The position numbers and the translations under genes were made by a program. The notes under the pieces were generated by a model. The model saw only the letters and a list, made by a program, of their open reading frames with translations. It was not told the origin of the DNA and searched no databases. Positions 9,098 through 17,300 of a stretch of 64,000 nt of DNA are shown one piece after another (position 1 is the first letter of the stretch; each line of letters starts with the position of its first letter). Source of the stretch: QHXW01 sp963768075 (GTDB lineage Bacteria; Acidobacteriota; Terriglobia; Bryobacterales; Bryobacteraceae); contig CAVYHD010000022.1 of the NCBI GenBank assembly GCA_963768075.1, positions 248,001 to 312,000 on the forward strand, read 5' to 3'.

Positions 9098-10525
9098 CTA
9101 ACTTCCGCCGGAGCTCGGCGTGAAGGTCTGGGTGTTGGTGTTGTTGTAGCCGAACGCGGTGAAGTTCAGGCTCTGGATGCTTTCGCTCAGTATCTGCTGC
9201 TGCGACTGCAACTGCGCAATCTGGCTGTCGGCGGATTGCAGTTCGGTCTGGAGCGTCGTCTGCATCTGATTAGCCTGGCTGGTCAGATTGGTGATTTGGG
9301 TGTTGATATTGGTGGTGTCGGTCTGCCATTCCGTTTCCTGACCGGCGATCAAGCCATCGGCCGGGTCGCTGAACTCCGTCAGATTATTGGCCAGTTGGCC
9401 GAATCCGGTGCTCGACGAACCGAGAAACGAAAAGGCGGCCGAGATCTGCGAACTCGATAGCGAGTTGAACGTGCTCTGGTCGAACGACATCACACCGGTA
9501 GTGTCCGCCATCCCGACACCGAGGTCGGTGAGGTTCTGGATGGAGCCTGCCGCGCGGTATTGGAGCAGGCTCTGAAGGGCGCCCTCGACCCCGGAAATCA
9601 TGGAGTTCCCGGTGAGCAGCCCGGCTGCCGGCCCGATCTGCGCGTTCAGCAACGCCTGCACGGCGTTGTATTGCGTCACGAAAGTTTGCAACTGGCCGGA
9701 GATCTGTGTCGGGTCGGTCGCGGCCGCGAGCGTAACGCTCTGGGTCCCGCTGGTTGTGCCGGTCAGCGTAAACGTCATTCCCGGAATAACGCTGCTGATG
9801 GTGTTGGTGGCGCTGATGACCGGCTGGCCATTGATGTCGAACTGGGCATTCGAGCCTCCACTGCTGGTCAGGGCGACTTGAGTGTCCGCACCATTGGGAT
9901 CGTCCACTAACTGGATGGTGTTGTCGCCGGTGGCGTTCGCGGAAATGGAAAGATAGTAAGGCGTACTGCCGGTCCCGGTGTCAATGACCGAAGCCGTAAC
10001 CCCCGCATTAAGGGCATTGATGGCCGAGACCAAACCGTTCAGGTTGTTTTGGCCGCTTCCGGTGAGATCAATATTGGGCGAGACGGCTGTCCCGTTGATG
10101 ACCAGCTGCATGGTACCGGTCGTCGAAACCGCCGTGGTGGTGTCGTCGGCGTACCCATGCGTCGTGGTGGCCGACGCGGCACTGGCGAGCGACATAACAT
10201 TCGTGATCTCGTAGCTGCCCGGCGTAGTCGCGCTGGTGTCGTCCACCTCTGCTACCGAGGTGTCGGAACTCGAGCCGGTCACACCCTGGTTTGTTCCCAG
10301 GTTCCCCAGGTTGGTGACTGTCGTGGCCAGACTCGCCACCGCGGTCTGGAGACTTGTGGCCAGCTGCGCTTCCGACGAAATGTCGGACTCCTGGTTCTGC
10401 AACGCCGTGATCGGAAGCTGAGCGATACTCACCGCGCGGTTTATGATGCTCTGGAAATCATTGGCATAGTTGCTCACCCCCGAAAAGCTGAGCGGAGTGA
10501 GTGCGGAAGTGGAGGTCGTGCCCAT
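9098..10525 (-). CDS. fliD: Flagellar hook-associated protein 2 (filament cap)
   Basis: FliD, the filament-capping protein on which flagellin polymerises, about 475 residues. The N-terminal FliD_N region (NDFQSIINRAVSIAQLPITALQNQESD) and the C-terminal coiled-coil region with QSQQQILSESIQSLNFTAFGYNNTN are both visible; the middle is Ser/Thr/Gly-rich. The frame opens at 10546, but the first ATG there lies inside the promoter, and the ATG at 10523-10525 has GAGGAG six bases upstream, so I use the latter. It is followed by the FliT-like gene in the same transcript. Confidence 0.93.
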   Translation of the reverse strand: MGTTSTSALTPLSFSGVSNYANDFQSIINRAVSIAQLPITALQNQESDISSEAQLATSLQTAVASLATTVTNLGNLGTNQGVTGSSSDTSVAEVDDTSATTPGSYEITNVMSLASAASATTTHGYADDTTTAVSTTGTMQLVINGTAVSPNIDLTGSGQNNLNGLVSAINALNAGVTASVIDTGTGSTPYYLSISANATGDNTIQLVDDPNGADTQVALTSSGGSNAQFDINGQPVISATNTISSVIPGMTFTLTGTTSGTQSVTLAAATDPTQISGQLQTFVTQYNAVQALLNAQIGPAAGLLTGNSMISGVEGALQSLLQYRAAGSIQNLTDLGVGMADTTGVMSFDQSTFNSLSSSQISAAFSFLGSSSTGFGQLANNLTEFSDPADGLIAGQETEWQTDTTNINTQITNLTSQANQMQTTLQTELQSADSQIAQLQSQQQILSESIQSLNFTAFGYNNTNTQTFTPSSGGS

Positions 10526-10544
10526 GGATAGCTCCTCGATGGAC

Positions 10545-10572
10545 ATATCGGCAGACCGGGCCCAAGAGTTTA
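10545..10572 (-). promoter_or_regulatory. Sigma-28 type promoter of fliD
   Basis: On the minus strand TAAACTCT, a 12-base spacer and GCCGATAT match the sigma-28 pattern, with a near-perfect -10. Transcription would start about 13 bases before the fliD ATG at 10525, leaving only the ribosome binding site as leader. This rules out the earlier in-frame ATG at 10546. Confidence 0.75.
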
Positions 10573-10624
10573 ATCCGGCGCCGGCAAAACATTCCCCGCC
10601 TCCAGGCGCGCGTCCCGGGAATAG

Positions 10625-11341
10625 TCACAGTTCCAGCTGACCCTGGAACCGCATCTCCTCCACGTTGAACTGTTGAACCACCGCCACCCGGCCGATCTGC
10701 GCCTCAAATGTAACCAGACCGTCTTTCCCGCTGATTTCAGCGGACAGCGGAAACAGGTAAACGACCACCAGGCCGTCTTCCAGTTGGAAGACTTCGACGC
10801 TTGATGGCCGCACATCCTTTTTCCCCTCACGCTTCAGGGCAGCTTCTTTTTTCAGAGGCTCTCCCAAACTCTTCGGGTCCTTTTTGAAGTAGCCCCCCGG
10901 AACGCCGTAGATGGCGATGCGATAGCCGTCGCCTTCCGTTGTGGGAAGGTCCGCAATGCCCGCTTTGAACTCCGCCGCCCGAATCGGAAGAGCGCTCTCC
11001 CAACGGACGTTCAACGTGACTGCGCGAGGGGTCCGGCGGGGGTCGATGCCGCCGCGGATGGTCTCGAAAGGCGTTGGCTTGGATCCTGCTCCGTCCACTC
11101 CATCGAAGCCGACGCCATGGTCTTGTCCCATCTTGCCGCCTTCCCTGCGCTCATCTTCGGTTTGCAGGCGGCTGATGATCGCTGTAGAGGTCTTGGCCCA
11201 AGGCGAATCGCGGAGAATCTGCCGGGCGTCTTGTTCGTTCCACTGGTTGATGGGTTTGGATTTCCACCCTACATCCGCGGCCGTGGCAAGAACCGCGGAG
11301 ACGGCGAGCAGCCAAACGGCTTGTCCTCGACACCCAAACAT
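10625..11341 (-). CDS. Secreted protein of unknown function
   Basis: A 238-residue protein with a signal peptide (about residues 1-21, VWLLAVSAVLATAA). The mature N-terminus, WNEQDARQILRDSPWAK, recalls small secreted proteins common in Solibacter-like genomes, sometimes with a GWxTD-like opening, but I cannot place it in a named family. The C-terminal half is beta-rich and acidic/basic mixed, with no membrane segment. The stop of the outer-membrane barrel gene lies just upstream on the same strand, so the pair may be co-transcribed. Confidence 0.65.
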   Translation of the reverse strand: MFGCRGQAVWLLAVSAVLATAADVGWKSKPINQWNEQDARQILRDSPWAKTSTAIISRLQTEDERREGGKMGQDHGVGFDGVDGAGSKPTPFETIRGGIDPRRTPRAVTLNVRWESALPIRAAEFKAGIADLPTTEGDGYRIAIYGVPGGYFKKDPKSLGEPLKKEAALKREGKKDVRPSSVEVFQLEDGLVVVYLFPLSAEISGKDGLVTFEAQIGRVAVVQQFNVEEMRFQGQLEL

Positions 11342-11343
11342 TT

Positions 11344-13402
11344 CTAGAATTTGACCATTAGATCGATGTCGAAAAGCACCTCATCCCTGCGAAGATCCGG
11401 AAACCAGACGCCGCCGTTTGAGGCGCAGCTTGCGGTGGCGGCCGGCAGGGCGGTTTGCCCGGACGCGTTGCCATTCATACAGGCGTATTGCGTGGGGAAG
11501 CCGTTATTGGTTCCCGGCGGCGGCGTGACCCCTCCCGCTCCAGACCAATACGGCACATTCGCATGGCGGTAATCGCCCTCGAAGCGGAAAGTGAGCCACT
11601 GCTTGGGCATGTAGTCGAACGTGACCGAAGTATCCCAGGCCTTGAACGGATCCCCGGGATTAAACGTAAAGTACGGAGAATTGAGCGCCGCGGAAGCCGC
11701 GGTCTCTCCATTGATTGGCGGAATCAGCACGAGATAACGCCCCGGATTGTTGATCTGGCCGCCGCCGACGGTCAACCCGAACATGTCTCTGATGGAACCA
11801 GAGCCGGTTGTAGACCATGTAGCCGATAAAGCTCTGCTTGGGACCACCCGCGGTATTGCCGTGGCAGCTCACACCACCGCCAAATTCGCAACCCAGATCG
11901 CCCGTAAAGCTGAACGCCATCTTGTCGAGGCCATTTCCCGGTTTGTCGTAATACTTGAGCTTCGATGCTGTTGTCGGTGTGGATGCGGCTGCGGTTCGGA
12001 ATGTATAGAGGTCGTCGTGCCCGAGGCCGTAATTATTGGAGATGATGTTCAACCAGGGATACGGGGTGTACTTAATCTGCCCGCCGAGACCCTTCCTCGA
12101 ATTGGCCGAGGCGTACGATTGCCATCCATTGATGATCCACGGCTCAATCTTCAAATGATGCGTGGGGAACATCTGAATTCGTATACCCTGAAAAAACCAT
12201 GGCGTATTGGAGGAAACGTAGGAGGGCTGGTAGGCCCAGTTATCAAAGTTGTAGTAGCTGAACAAGCCGACATAGGACATGAAGATGCCCGCGTCGATGT
12301 TCATTCCGTTCATCCAGTTAACGTGGTACCCGCCGTACGCTTCCGAGAGATAGCGATCCGCATCGTCGAGATTCCATTGGCCCTTCGCGTAGCTGGGGTC
12401 GTTCCGTATGGTCGCTTCGGAATACTCGCCAAACTGAGTCATGAATCGGGCGCGCACGTTATCCCAGTGAAAGTCGCCGCCGATGCCGAGCTGCTCCAAC
12501 TGGATTTCGTTCGACCGGAAGAGTTCGCTCGACCCGCCCATGGAGTCGTCCATCGGCTTATTGAAGTCGTAGGTATAGGTAAGGTCGGCCCTGATTTCCG
12601 GAGTGAAGAATTTTGAATCAAAGGCGACGTCTTTGTTGCGCGGGTTGCCATTTAACCAAGTCCAGTCATAATCCGCAAACGGGGTCTGCAGGTCTACTGC
12701 GGGGGCGGCAGGCGGCGGGCTCTGGGGCGGTGGGGCGGGCGAGTTTTGCGGCGGCGCGTTCGACGCTATGGTCTTATTTTCTTCCGGCCTGGCGAGCGTA
12801 CCCGGTACAACCGGGATGGCGCTGGGATCTTTGGCAATCGTTGCCAGAAGAGTGCGCTCCGGCTGACCAGCGGCTTTAGCGGGGACCCCGGCCGCGGCCA
12901 CCTCCGGGCCTGCCTGGGCGTTGCGGTTCTTCAGCTCCGCTTCGAGCTGATCGATGCGCTTTTGCAGGGCTTCCAGCGCTTTCACAACCGCGGGACTCAA
13001 TCCCGAATCGTCCGCATCGCTGGTGCGAGCTCTCGCCATCGGCAAATCCATGCGTGCAGTTTGGTGATTTGTCACGACTACGACGGCCGCGGCCAAGGTT
13101 GCGAATCCTTCCGACTTGGCGCTCACTTGATATTGCCCTGGGTTCAGGCTCGCGATTGCGAATGCGCCGTCAGAGCCGCTCACCACGGTGAGATCAAAAC
13201 CTTCCGCCATACTGTGTACGGTGACCTGTGCGTGAGCGAAAGGCTGCCCATCAGGATCCCGGGTCACGCCGCGAAGGGCACCGGACGCAAATTTATCGCC
13301 GACTATTGGGTCTCCTCCCAACACGATCCCGCTATATCCGAGGGAAACCAAAAGCAGGACAAAACACTTTTTCCCAGCAAGCATCCTTAAATTCTGGAGC
13401 AC
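11344..13402 (-). CDS. Outer-membrane beta-barrel protein with carboxypeptidase-regulatory-like domain (frameshifted)
   Basis: Two overlapping frames together encode about 685 residues. In order: signal peptide (about 8-30), a carboxypeptidase-regulatory-like beta-sandwich (about 38-118), a short coiled coil (ALEALQKRIDQLEAELKNR), a Pro/Ala-rich linker, and a long aromatic-rich beta-barrel ending in the outer-membrane style VLFDIDLMVKF. The upstream frame covers 11660-13402, the downstream one 11344-11847. Alignment of the two shows one extra base near 11787-11793, where WFHQRH should read on into RDMFGLTVGGGQ. There are no other stops, so the gene is either recently broken or carries a sequence error. 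The substrate is unknown. Confidence 0.72.
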
Positions 13403-13539
13403 GCCAGTTTAAAAAGTCATAAAGATTTCCTTAAGGTTTGATGGCACTTTTCGGCCGTTTCGATGGTAAATGTGGAGATGGATCGAGAGCCTGCTAATAG
13501 GAACGGGCTAACTAAGAATTGATGGTCGCGGCCAAACGC

Positions 13540-13680
13540 TTAATGCGCGCTCCGCTTCTTGCGCACATTCCAGAGCGCGACCGCGCCGCAACCGGCCAGA
13601 ATCGGAAGGTACGGCACACCATTTGCGATCAAAATGATCGAAACGCAAATAGCCGCGGCCAGAAAATACCGCCAGTTCAT
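13540..13680 (-). CDS. Small membrane protein (46 aa) in the amt operon
   Basis: A 46-residue protein with two hydrophobic stretches (FLAAAICVSIILIA and LPILAGCGAVALW) and a basic tail NVRKKRSAH, which would face the cytoplasm. Its ATG overlaps the stop of the TPR gene in ATGA, a strong sign of a translated, coupled gene. It is the last gene of the run that contains the ammonium transporter. No family is recognised. Confidence 0.65.
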   Translation of the reverse strand: MNWRYFLAAAICVSIILIANGVPYLPILAGCGAVALWNVRKKRSAH

Positions 13681-14180
13681 CTCAAGACCGCCATCAGGCA
13701 TACCGTTACAGACATGATTGCCAGAACGAGGGCCGGCACGGCGAGCGATCGGGTCAACACTGGCTTTACAGTGCCCTCCCGCATCAGCCGCCGAATTTCC
13801 AAGAGCTGTTTCCGCGCGAGCGAGACCTCAAAGGAATTCGCCGCCAGCTCCAGCGCCCCTATCGTCTCCTCCTCCGCCCTCGGGAGTGCTCGAAGCCGGT
13901 AGTGCAGCTCTGCGTACTTGAAGCGTGCCCAGAAGCTGTTCGGATTGATCTGGCAGGCCGATTCGAGCGCATCCATCGACTTGTAGACCTCATAGTTCAT
14001 GGCATACGCGATTCCGAGGCAGGTGCGGACATCCGCGGAATCCGGATTCCCAACGCAAGCTCGCTCGAGCGCGCGAATGTAATCCAACAGCTTCTCCGGC
14101 GAGACCGTATGCGGGTCGCGCCAGGGAACAGGGGGCAGAGCGCTCTGGGTTGGCGGGCCGGCTTGCAGATCAGTCGCCAT
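13677..14180 (-). CDS. TPR protein with C-terminal membrane anchor
   Basis: A 167-residue protein. TPR-like helices cover about residues 28-130 (LERACVGNPDSADVRTCLGI, FWARFKYAELHYRLRALPRA). A single C-terminal transmembrane helix (ALVLAIMSVTVCLMAVL) would anchor it with the TPRs in the cytoplasm. It starts 3 bp after the ammonium transporter gene ends and overlaps the next small gene by four bases. A role linked to the transporter, perhaps as a binding partner in place of a PII protein, is conjecture. Confidence 0.72.
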   Translation of the reverse strand: MATDLQAGPPTQSALPPVPWRDPHTVSPEKLLDYIRALERACVGNPDSADVRTCLGIAYAMNYEVYKSMDALESACQINPNSFWARFKYAELHYRLRALPRAEEETIGALELAANSFEVSLARKQLLEIRRLMREGTVKPVLTRSLAVPALVLAIMSVTVCLMAVLR

Positions 14181-14183
14181 CGC

Positions 14184-15833
14184 TCAAACCTCAACTCCCC
14201 GGTGCGTAAGTTCGAACTCGGGGTAAGCAAGGGCGCCCATTTCCGGCAGATCCAGGCCCTCCAGTTCCGACTTCGCCGAAGTCCGCTGTCCCACGAATAA
14301 GTCGACCACCAGGTAAAGAATTAAGCTCGCCGAGAACACGACTCCAATCAGCGTGGAAACCCCGATAAGCTGGGCGACCAGTTGGCTGGGATCCCCGTAG
14401 AACAGACCTGTCACCGATCCGCCCACGCCGTTCCACGCCCCCGCAAAGTTACTCTTGCCATCGGCCAGCAGGCCCACCGAAATGACGCCCCAGATGCCGC
14501 AGACGCCGTGCACGGACACAGCACCGACCGGGTCATCGATCTTCATGACGCGCTCGAAGAATGCGACCGAAACGCACACCAGGACACCCGCGATCACGCC
14601 GATGATCACCGCGCCAAGTGGATTCACGAATGCGCAGGGCGCGGTAATCGCCACCAGGCCGGCGAGAAAACCATTCCCGGTCATGGAGGCGTCGGGTTTG
14701 CCGTATACCGTCCACATGTAGAGCATGGCGCTCAGCATGCCCCCGGCACTGGCCAGCATGGTGTTTACCGCGATCGCGCCGATTCGCAGATTGCCGCTGG
14801 TGGACGCGCCCAGGGTGGATCCCGGATTGAACCCGAACCAGCCGAATGCGAGGATGAGGCAGCCAGTGATCACCAGAACGAGATCATGCGCCAAAATTGC
14901 GTGCGGTTTGCCTTGACGGGTGAACTTGCCGATTCGCGGCCCGAGGACCATCGCAATGGCTAACGCGGAGAGTCCCCCGACGGCATGCACGACGCCCGAT
15001 CCCGCGAAGTCCACGTATCCCTTCCCCAGACCGAAATTAGAGCCGAGATTCGAAAGCCAGCCGCCTCCCCAGGCCCAGTTGGCATACAGAGGATAGATGA
15101 ATGCCGCAAAGACGAAAGAGGAGATGGCAAACCCGGAAAACTTCCAGCGCTCGATGGCCGCGCCGGTCGGAATGGTCGCTGCCGTATCCATGAAAACCAT
15201 CTGGAACAGGAAAAGAACCATGACAGCGACATCGTTAGTGCCGTTATGCATGAGGAAGAAGCCGTTTTGCCCGAAGAGTCCGAATGGCTTCCCGAATAAA
15301 TTGAACGCGTACTCGGCGCTGAGCGGCGGCGTTCCGCCGAGGTTCGCGATGGCGCCCACGCCGCCCATCTGCAGGGCAAACCCAATCAGCCAGTAAGCCA
15401 GCATGCCGATGCCGTACACCGCGATATTCATCATCATGGTGTGATTGGCATTTTTGGCGCGCGCCAGGCCCGTTTCCAGCAGGGCGAAGCCAAGCTGCAT
15501 GAACATGACCAGGTAGCCCGTAACCAGGGTCCAAACAATATTGATGGCGATCTTGTTCTGACCGGCCTGGTTGACGAGATCACTGATGGTCAGGCCCTTC
15601 TTCGGGTCGGCGACCGCCACATCCGCCGCAGTGCCGGTGAGAGAGCCGTCGGGGTCGCCCTTGGCCCGCACTTCGGGCTTAGGGATCTCCACATTTTTCA
15701 AATCGGCATCGGTAATCGCTTTAGCCGGAGCCGGAGGAGCCGGTGCGGAGGCGGCGGTACCGCCCGGAGTTTGTCCGAACATGCCGGCGGTTAGAGCGAG
15801 CAGCGTGGCTACGAGTACGAAAGACCGCTTCAT
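14184..15833 (-). CDS. amt: Ammonium transporter Amt with N-terminal extension
   Basis: Ammonium/ammonia channel of the Amt/MEP/Rh family, 549 residues. A signal peptide (MKRSFVLVATLLALTAGMFG) and a roughly 75-residue Pro/Ala/Asp-rich extracytoplasmic segment precede the usual eleven-helix core (about 95-505). The pore histidines are visible in SGVVHAVGG and in VSVHGVCGIWG, and the signature DTAATIPTGAAIERW region is intact. It lies between small membrane genes and the TPR gene. No glnK/PII gene is adjacent, which is unusual for amt. The cytoplasmic tail is long and ends in acidic and aromatic residues. Confidence 0.94.
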   Translation of the reverse strand: MKRSFVLVATLLALTAGMFGQTPGGTAASAPAPPAPAKAITDADLKNVEIPKPEVRAKGDPDGSLTGTAADVAVADPKKGLTISDLVNQAGQNKIAINIVWTLVTGYLVMFMQLGFALLETGLARAKNANHTMMMNIAVYGIGMLAYWLIGFALQMGGVGAIANLGGTPPLSAEYAFNLFGKPFGLFGQNGFFLMHNGTNDVAVMVLFLFQMVFMDTAATIPTGAAIERWKFSGFAISSFVFAAFIYPLYANWAWGGGWLSNLGSNFGLGKGYVDFAGSGVVHAVGGLSALAIAMVLGPRIGKFTRQGKPHAILAHDLVLVITGCLILAFGWFGFNPGSTLGASTSGNLRIGAIAVNTMLASAGGMLSAMLYMWTVYGKPDASMTGNGFLAGLVAITAPCAFVNPLGAVIIGVIAGVLVCVSVAFFERVMKIDDPVGAVSVHGVCGIWGVISVGLLADGKSNFAGAWNGVGGSVTGLFYGDPSQLVAQLIGVSTLIGVVFSASLILYLVVDLFVGQRTSAKSELEGLDLPEMGALAYPEFELTHRGVEV

Positions 15834-15840
15834 TCGACCT

Positions 15841-16029
15841 TTACCTTTTCCAGATCGGATTCTTCAAATATGCGCGATTAATGAGTCCAATGATTCCGAG
15901 GAGACTCACCGCGATCCCCACCAGCACCATCGCCAGACGCCCGTTGACCGTGGAGGCCATCTCCAAGCTCAGTAGACTGATTACAAAGCCGCAAACCGTG
16001 ACTGCGATTCCAACCAGGATCACGCTCAT
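15841..16029 (-). CDS. Small two-helix membrane protein (62 aa)
   Basis: A 62-residue protein with two transmembrane helices (about 2-22 and 33-50) separated by a short polar loop, and a basic C-terminus LKNPIWKR. It stops 7 bp before the amt start and is likely co-transcribed. No named family is recognised. Confidence 0.65.
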   Translation of the reverse strand: MSVILVGIAVTVCGFVISLLSLEMASTVNGRLAMVLVGIAVSLLGIIGLINRAYLKNPIWKR

Positions 16030-16048
16030 TTCCCTTTCACGTTTGGGT

Positions 16049-16228
16049 TTAGTCTTCGGTATTCTCCCAAGGCTTGCATTTCAAACAGATCGCGACCGAG
16101 ACACCGAGCAGCACAATCGCCAGCACGACCAGCACGATGCTGCCTCCCGAGGCGAAAGCTCCCGCAAGGGCCACAAAGGCAAAAAAGAAGAAAATAAATC
16201 CGTATGCTTGCGTCGGGTTCGAGCCCAT
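16049..16228 (-). CDS. Small two-helix membrane protein (59 aa)
   Basis: A 59-residue protein with two hydrophobic helices (YGFIFFFFAFVALAGAFA and SIVLVVLAIVLLGVSVAI) followed by CLKCKPWENTED. The frame continues 37 codons further upstream, but that part is not hydrophobic and starts without a ribosome site, so the ATG at 16226-16228 is preferred. It heads the run of genes through amt to 13540. Confidence 0.6.
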   Translation of the reverse strand: MGSNPTQAYGFIFFFFAFVALAGAFASGGSIVLVVLAIVLLGVSVAICLKCKPWENTED

Positions 16229-16574
16229 AAATTTTCGTAGTGTGGACGCGCGATTGTTAAACTGTACGTGGCTTGCGGACCATTCTATCTTGCAGCCCGG
16301 ATAACATACCAATAGAAAACCTGAATCGACCCAATACAATTTTTTTTTATCGCATCAATCAAAAACTGCGATCTAAGCGCGGTCAGGCTGATGATTGTAT
16401 TCACCTTATCTCAAGCTGCGACCTCGATGGAATCTGTTCTGAAGCGCTCCGCCCAGGACGGATGGCGAAGATTAGCGGGCTTCGAAAGCACTCCAGAGCC
16501 GTTGCAGCGCGTTGGGTCACCGGTGATTCCCCGCGAGAACATCGCCGCTGCCGGGTGCGGTAGAATCTCCTGCT
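16229..16574. other. Intergenic region, divergent promoters
   Basis: This 346-bp stretch separates the minus-strand amt operon from the plus-strand hydrolase. It is relatively A+T rich around 16230-16380 with a run of nine T near 16339-16350, so promoters for both directions should lie here. I looked for a sigma-54 site before the amt operon and did not see a convincing one. No gene, repeat or RNA is apparent. Confidence 0.4.
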
Positions 16575-17300
16575 ATGAGATGGATTGCGCGAGTCCTTCT
16601 AGTCGCCGCTCTGGGGTTCGCCCAGTCGAAGCGGCCGGTGCAGGAGTTTGCTACATCCGCCGGGGTCGTCAAGATCACGCCCATCCAGCACGCGAGCCTG
16701 GTCATCGAGGCGGGCGGACAGGTGGTCGAGGTCGATCCTGTCGGCGGTGGGAACTATGCCGGCATTCCTTCAGCCGACTTGATCCTCATCACAGATATTC
16801 ACGGCGACCACATGGATCCGAAGTTTCTACCAACGATCTCGAAGCCGGGCACCGTGATTCTCGCGCCGGCGGCGGTGGCGGAAACCGTCAAGACGGCCAA
16901 AGTCATCCGGAATGGCGAGACCCAGCAGATTGGTCCGTTCACCATCGAGGCTATCCCCATGTACAACATCCAGCGGGGACCAGCGCCGGGCAAGCTATTT
17001 CACGACAAAGGCCGCGGCAACGGCTACATCGTCACCTACGGCGGCAAGCGCTTTTATTTTTCCGGCGATACCGAAAACATTCCGGAGATGCGTGCCCTGC
17101 GGAACATCGACGTGGCGTTCGTCTGCATGAACCTGCCCTACACCATGCCGCCGGAGGAAGCCGCCGAGGCGGTGCGCGCGTTCCATCCGAAAATCGTCTA
17201 TCCCTACCACTATCGCGGCTCTGATTTGAACGTGTTCAAAAATGCGCTGGCGGGGAGCGGGATCGACGTGCGGATTTTGGATTGGTACTACAAAAACTAA
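16575..17300 (+). CDS. Secreted MBL-fold metal-dependent hydrolase (UlaG-like)
   Basis: A 241-residue metallo-beta-lactamase-fold protein with a short signal peptide (about 1-17). The metal site motif is ITDIHGDHMDP (about 73-83), followed by the aspartate in YFSGDTENI and the histidine in YPYHYRGSD near the C-terminus. This arrangement is that of UlaG/YcbL-like hydrolases acting on phosphate or lactone-like substrates; the real substrate is unknown. It converges with the TonB receptor gene, overlapping by four bases at the 3' ends. Confidence 0.85.
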   Translation: MRWIARVLLVAALGFAQSKRPVQEFATSAGVVKITPIQHASLVIEAGGQVVEVDPVGGGNYAGIPSADLILITDIHGDHMDPKFLPTISKPGTVILAPAAVAETVKTAKVIRNGETQQIGPFTIEAIPMYNIQRGPAPGKLFHDKGRGNGYIVTYGGKRFYFSGDTENIPEMRALRNIDVAFVCMNLPYTMPPEEAAEAVRAFHPKIVYPYHYRGSDLNVFKNALAGSGIDVRILDWYYKN

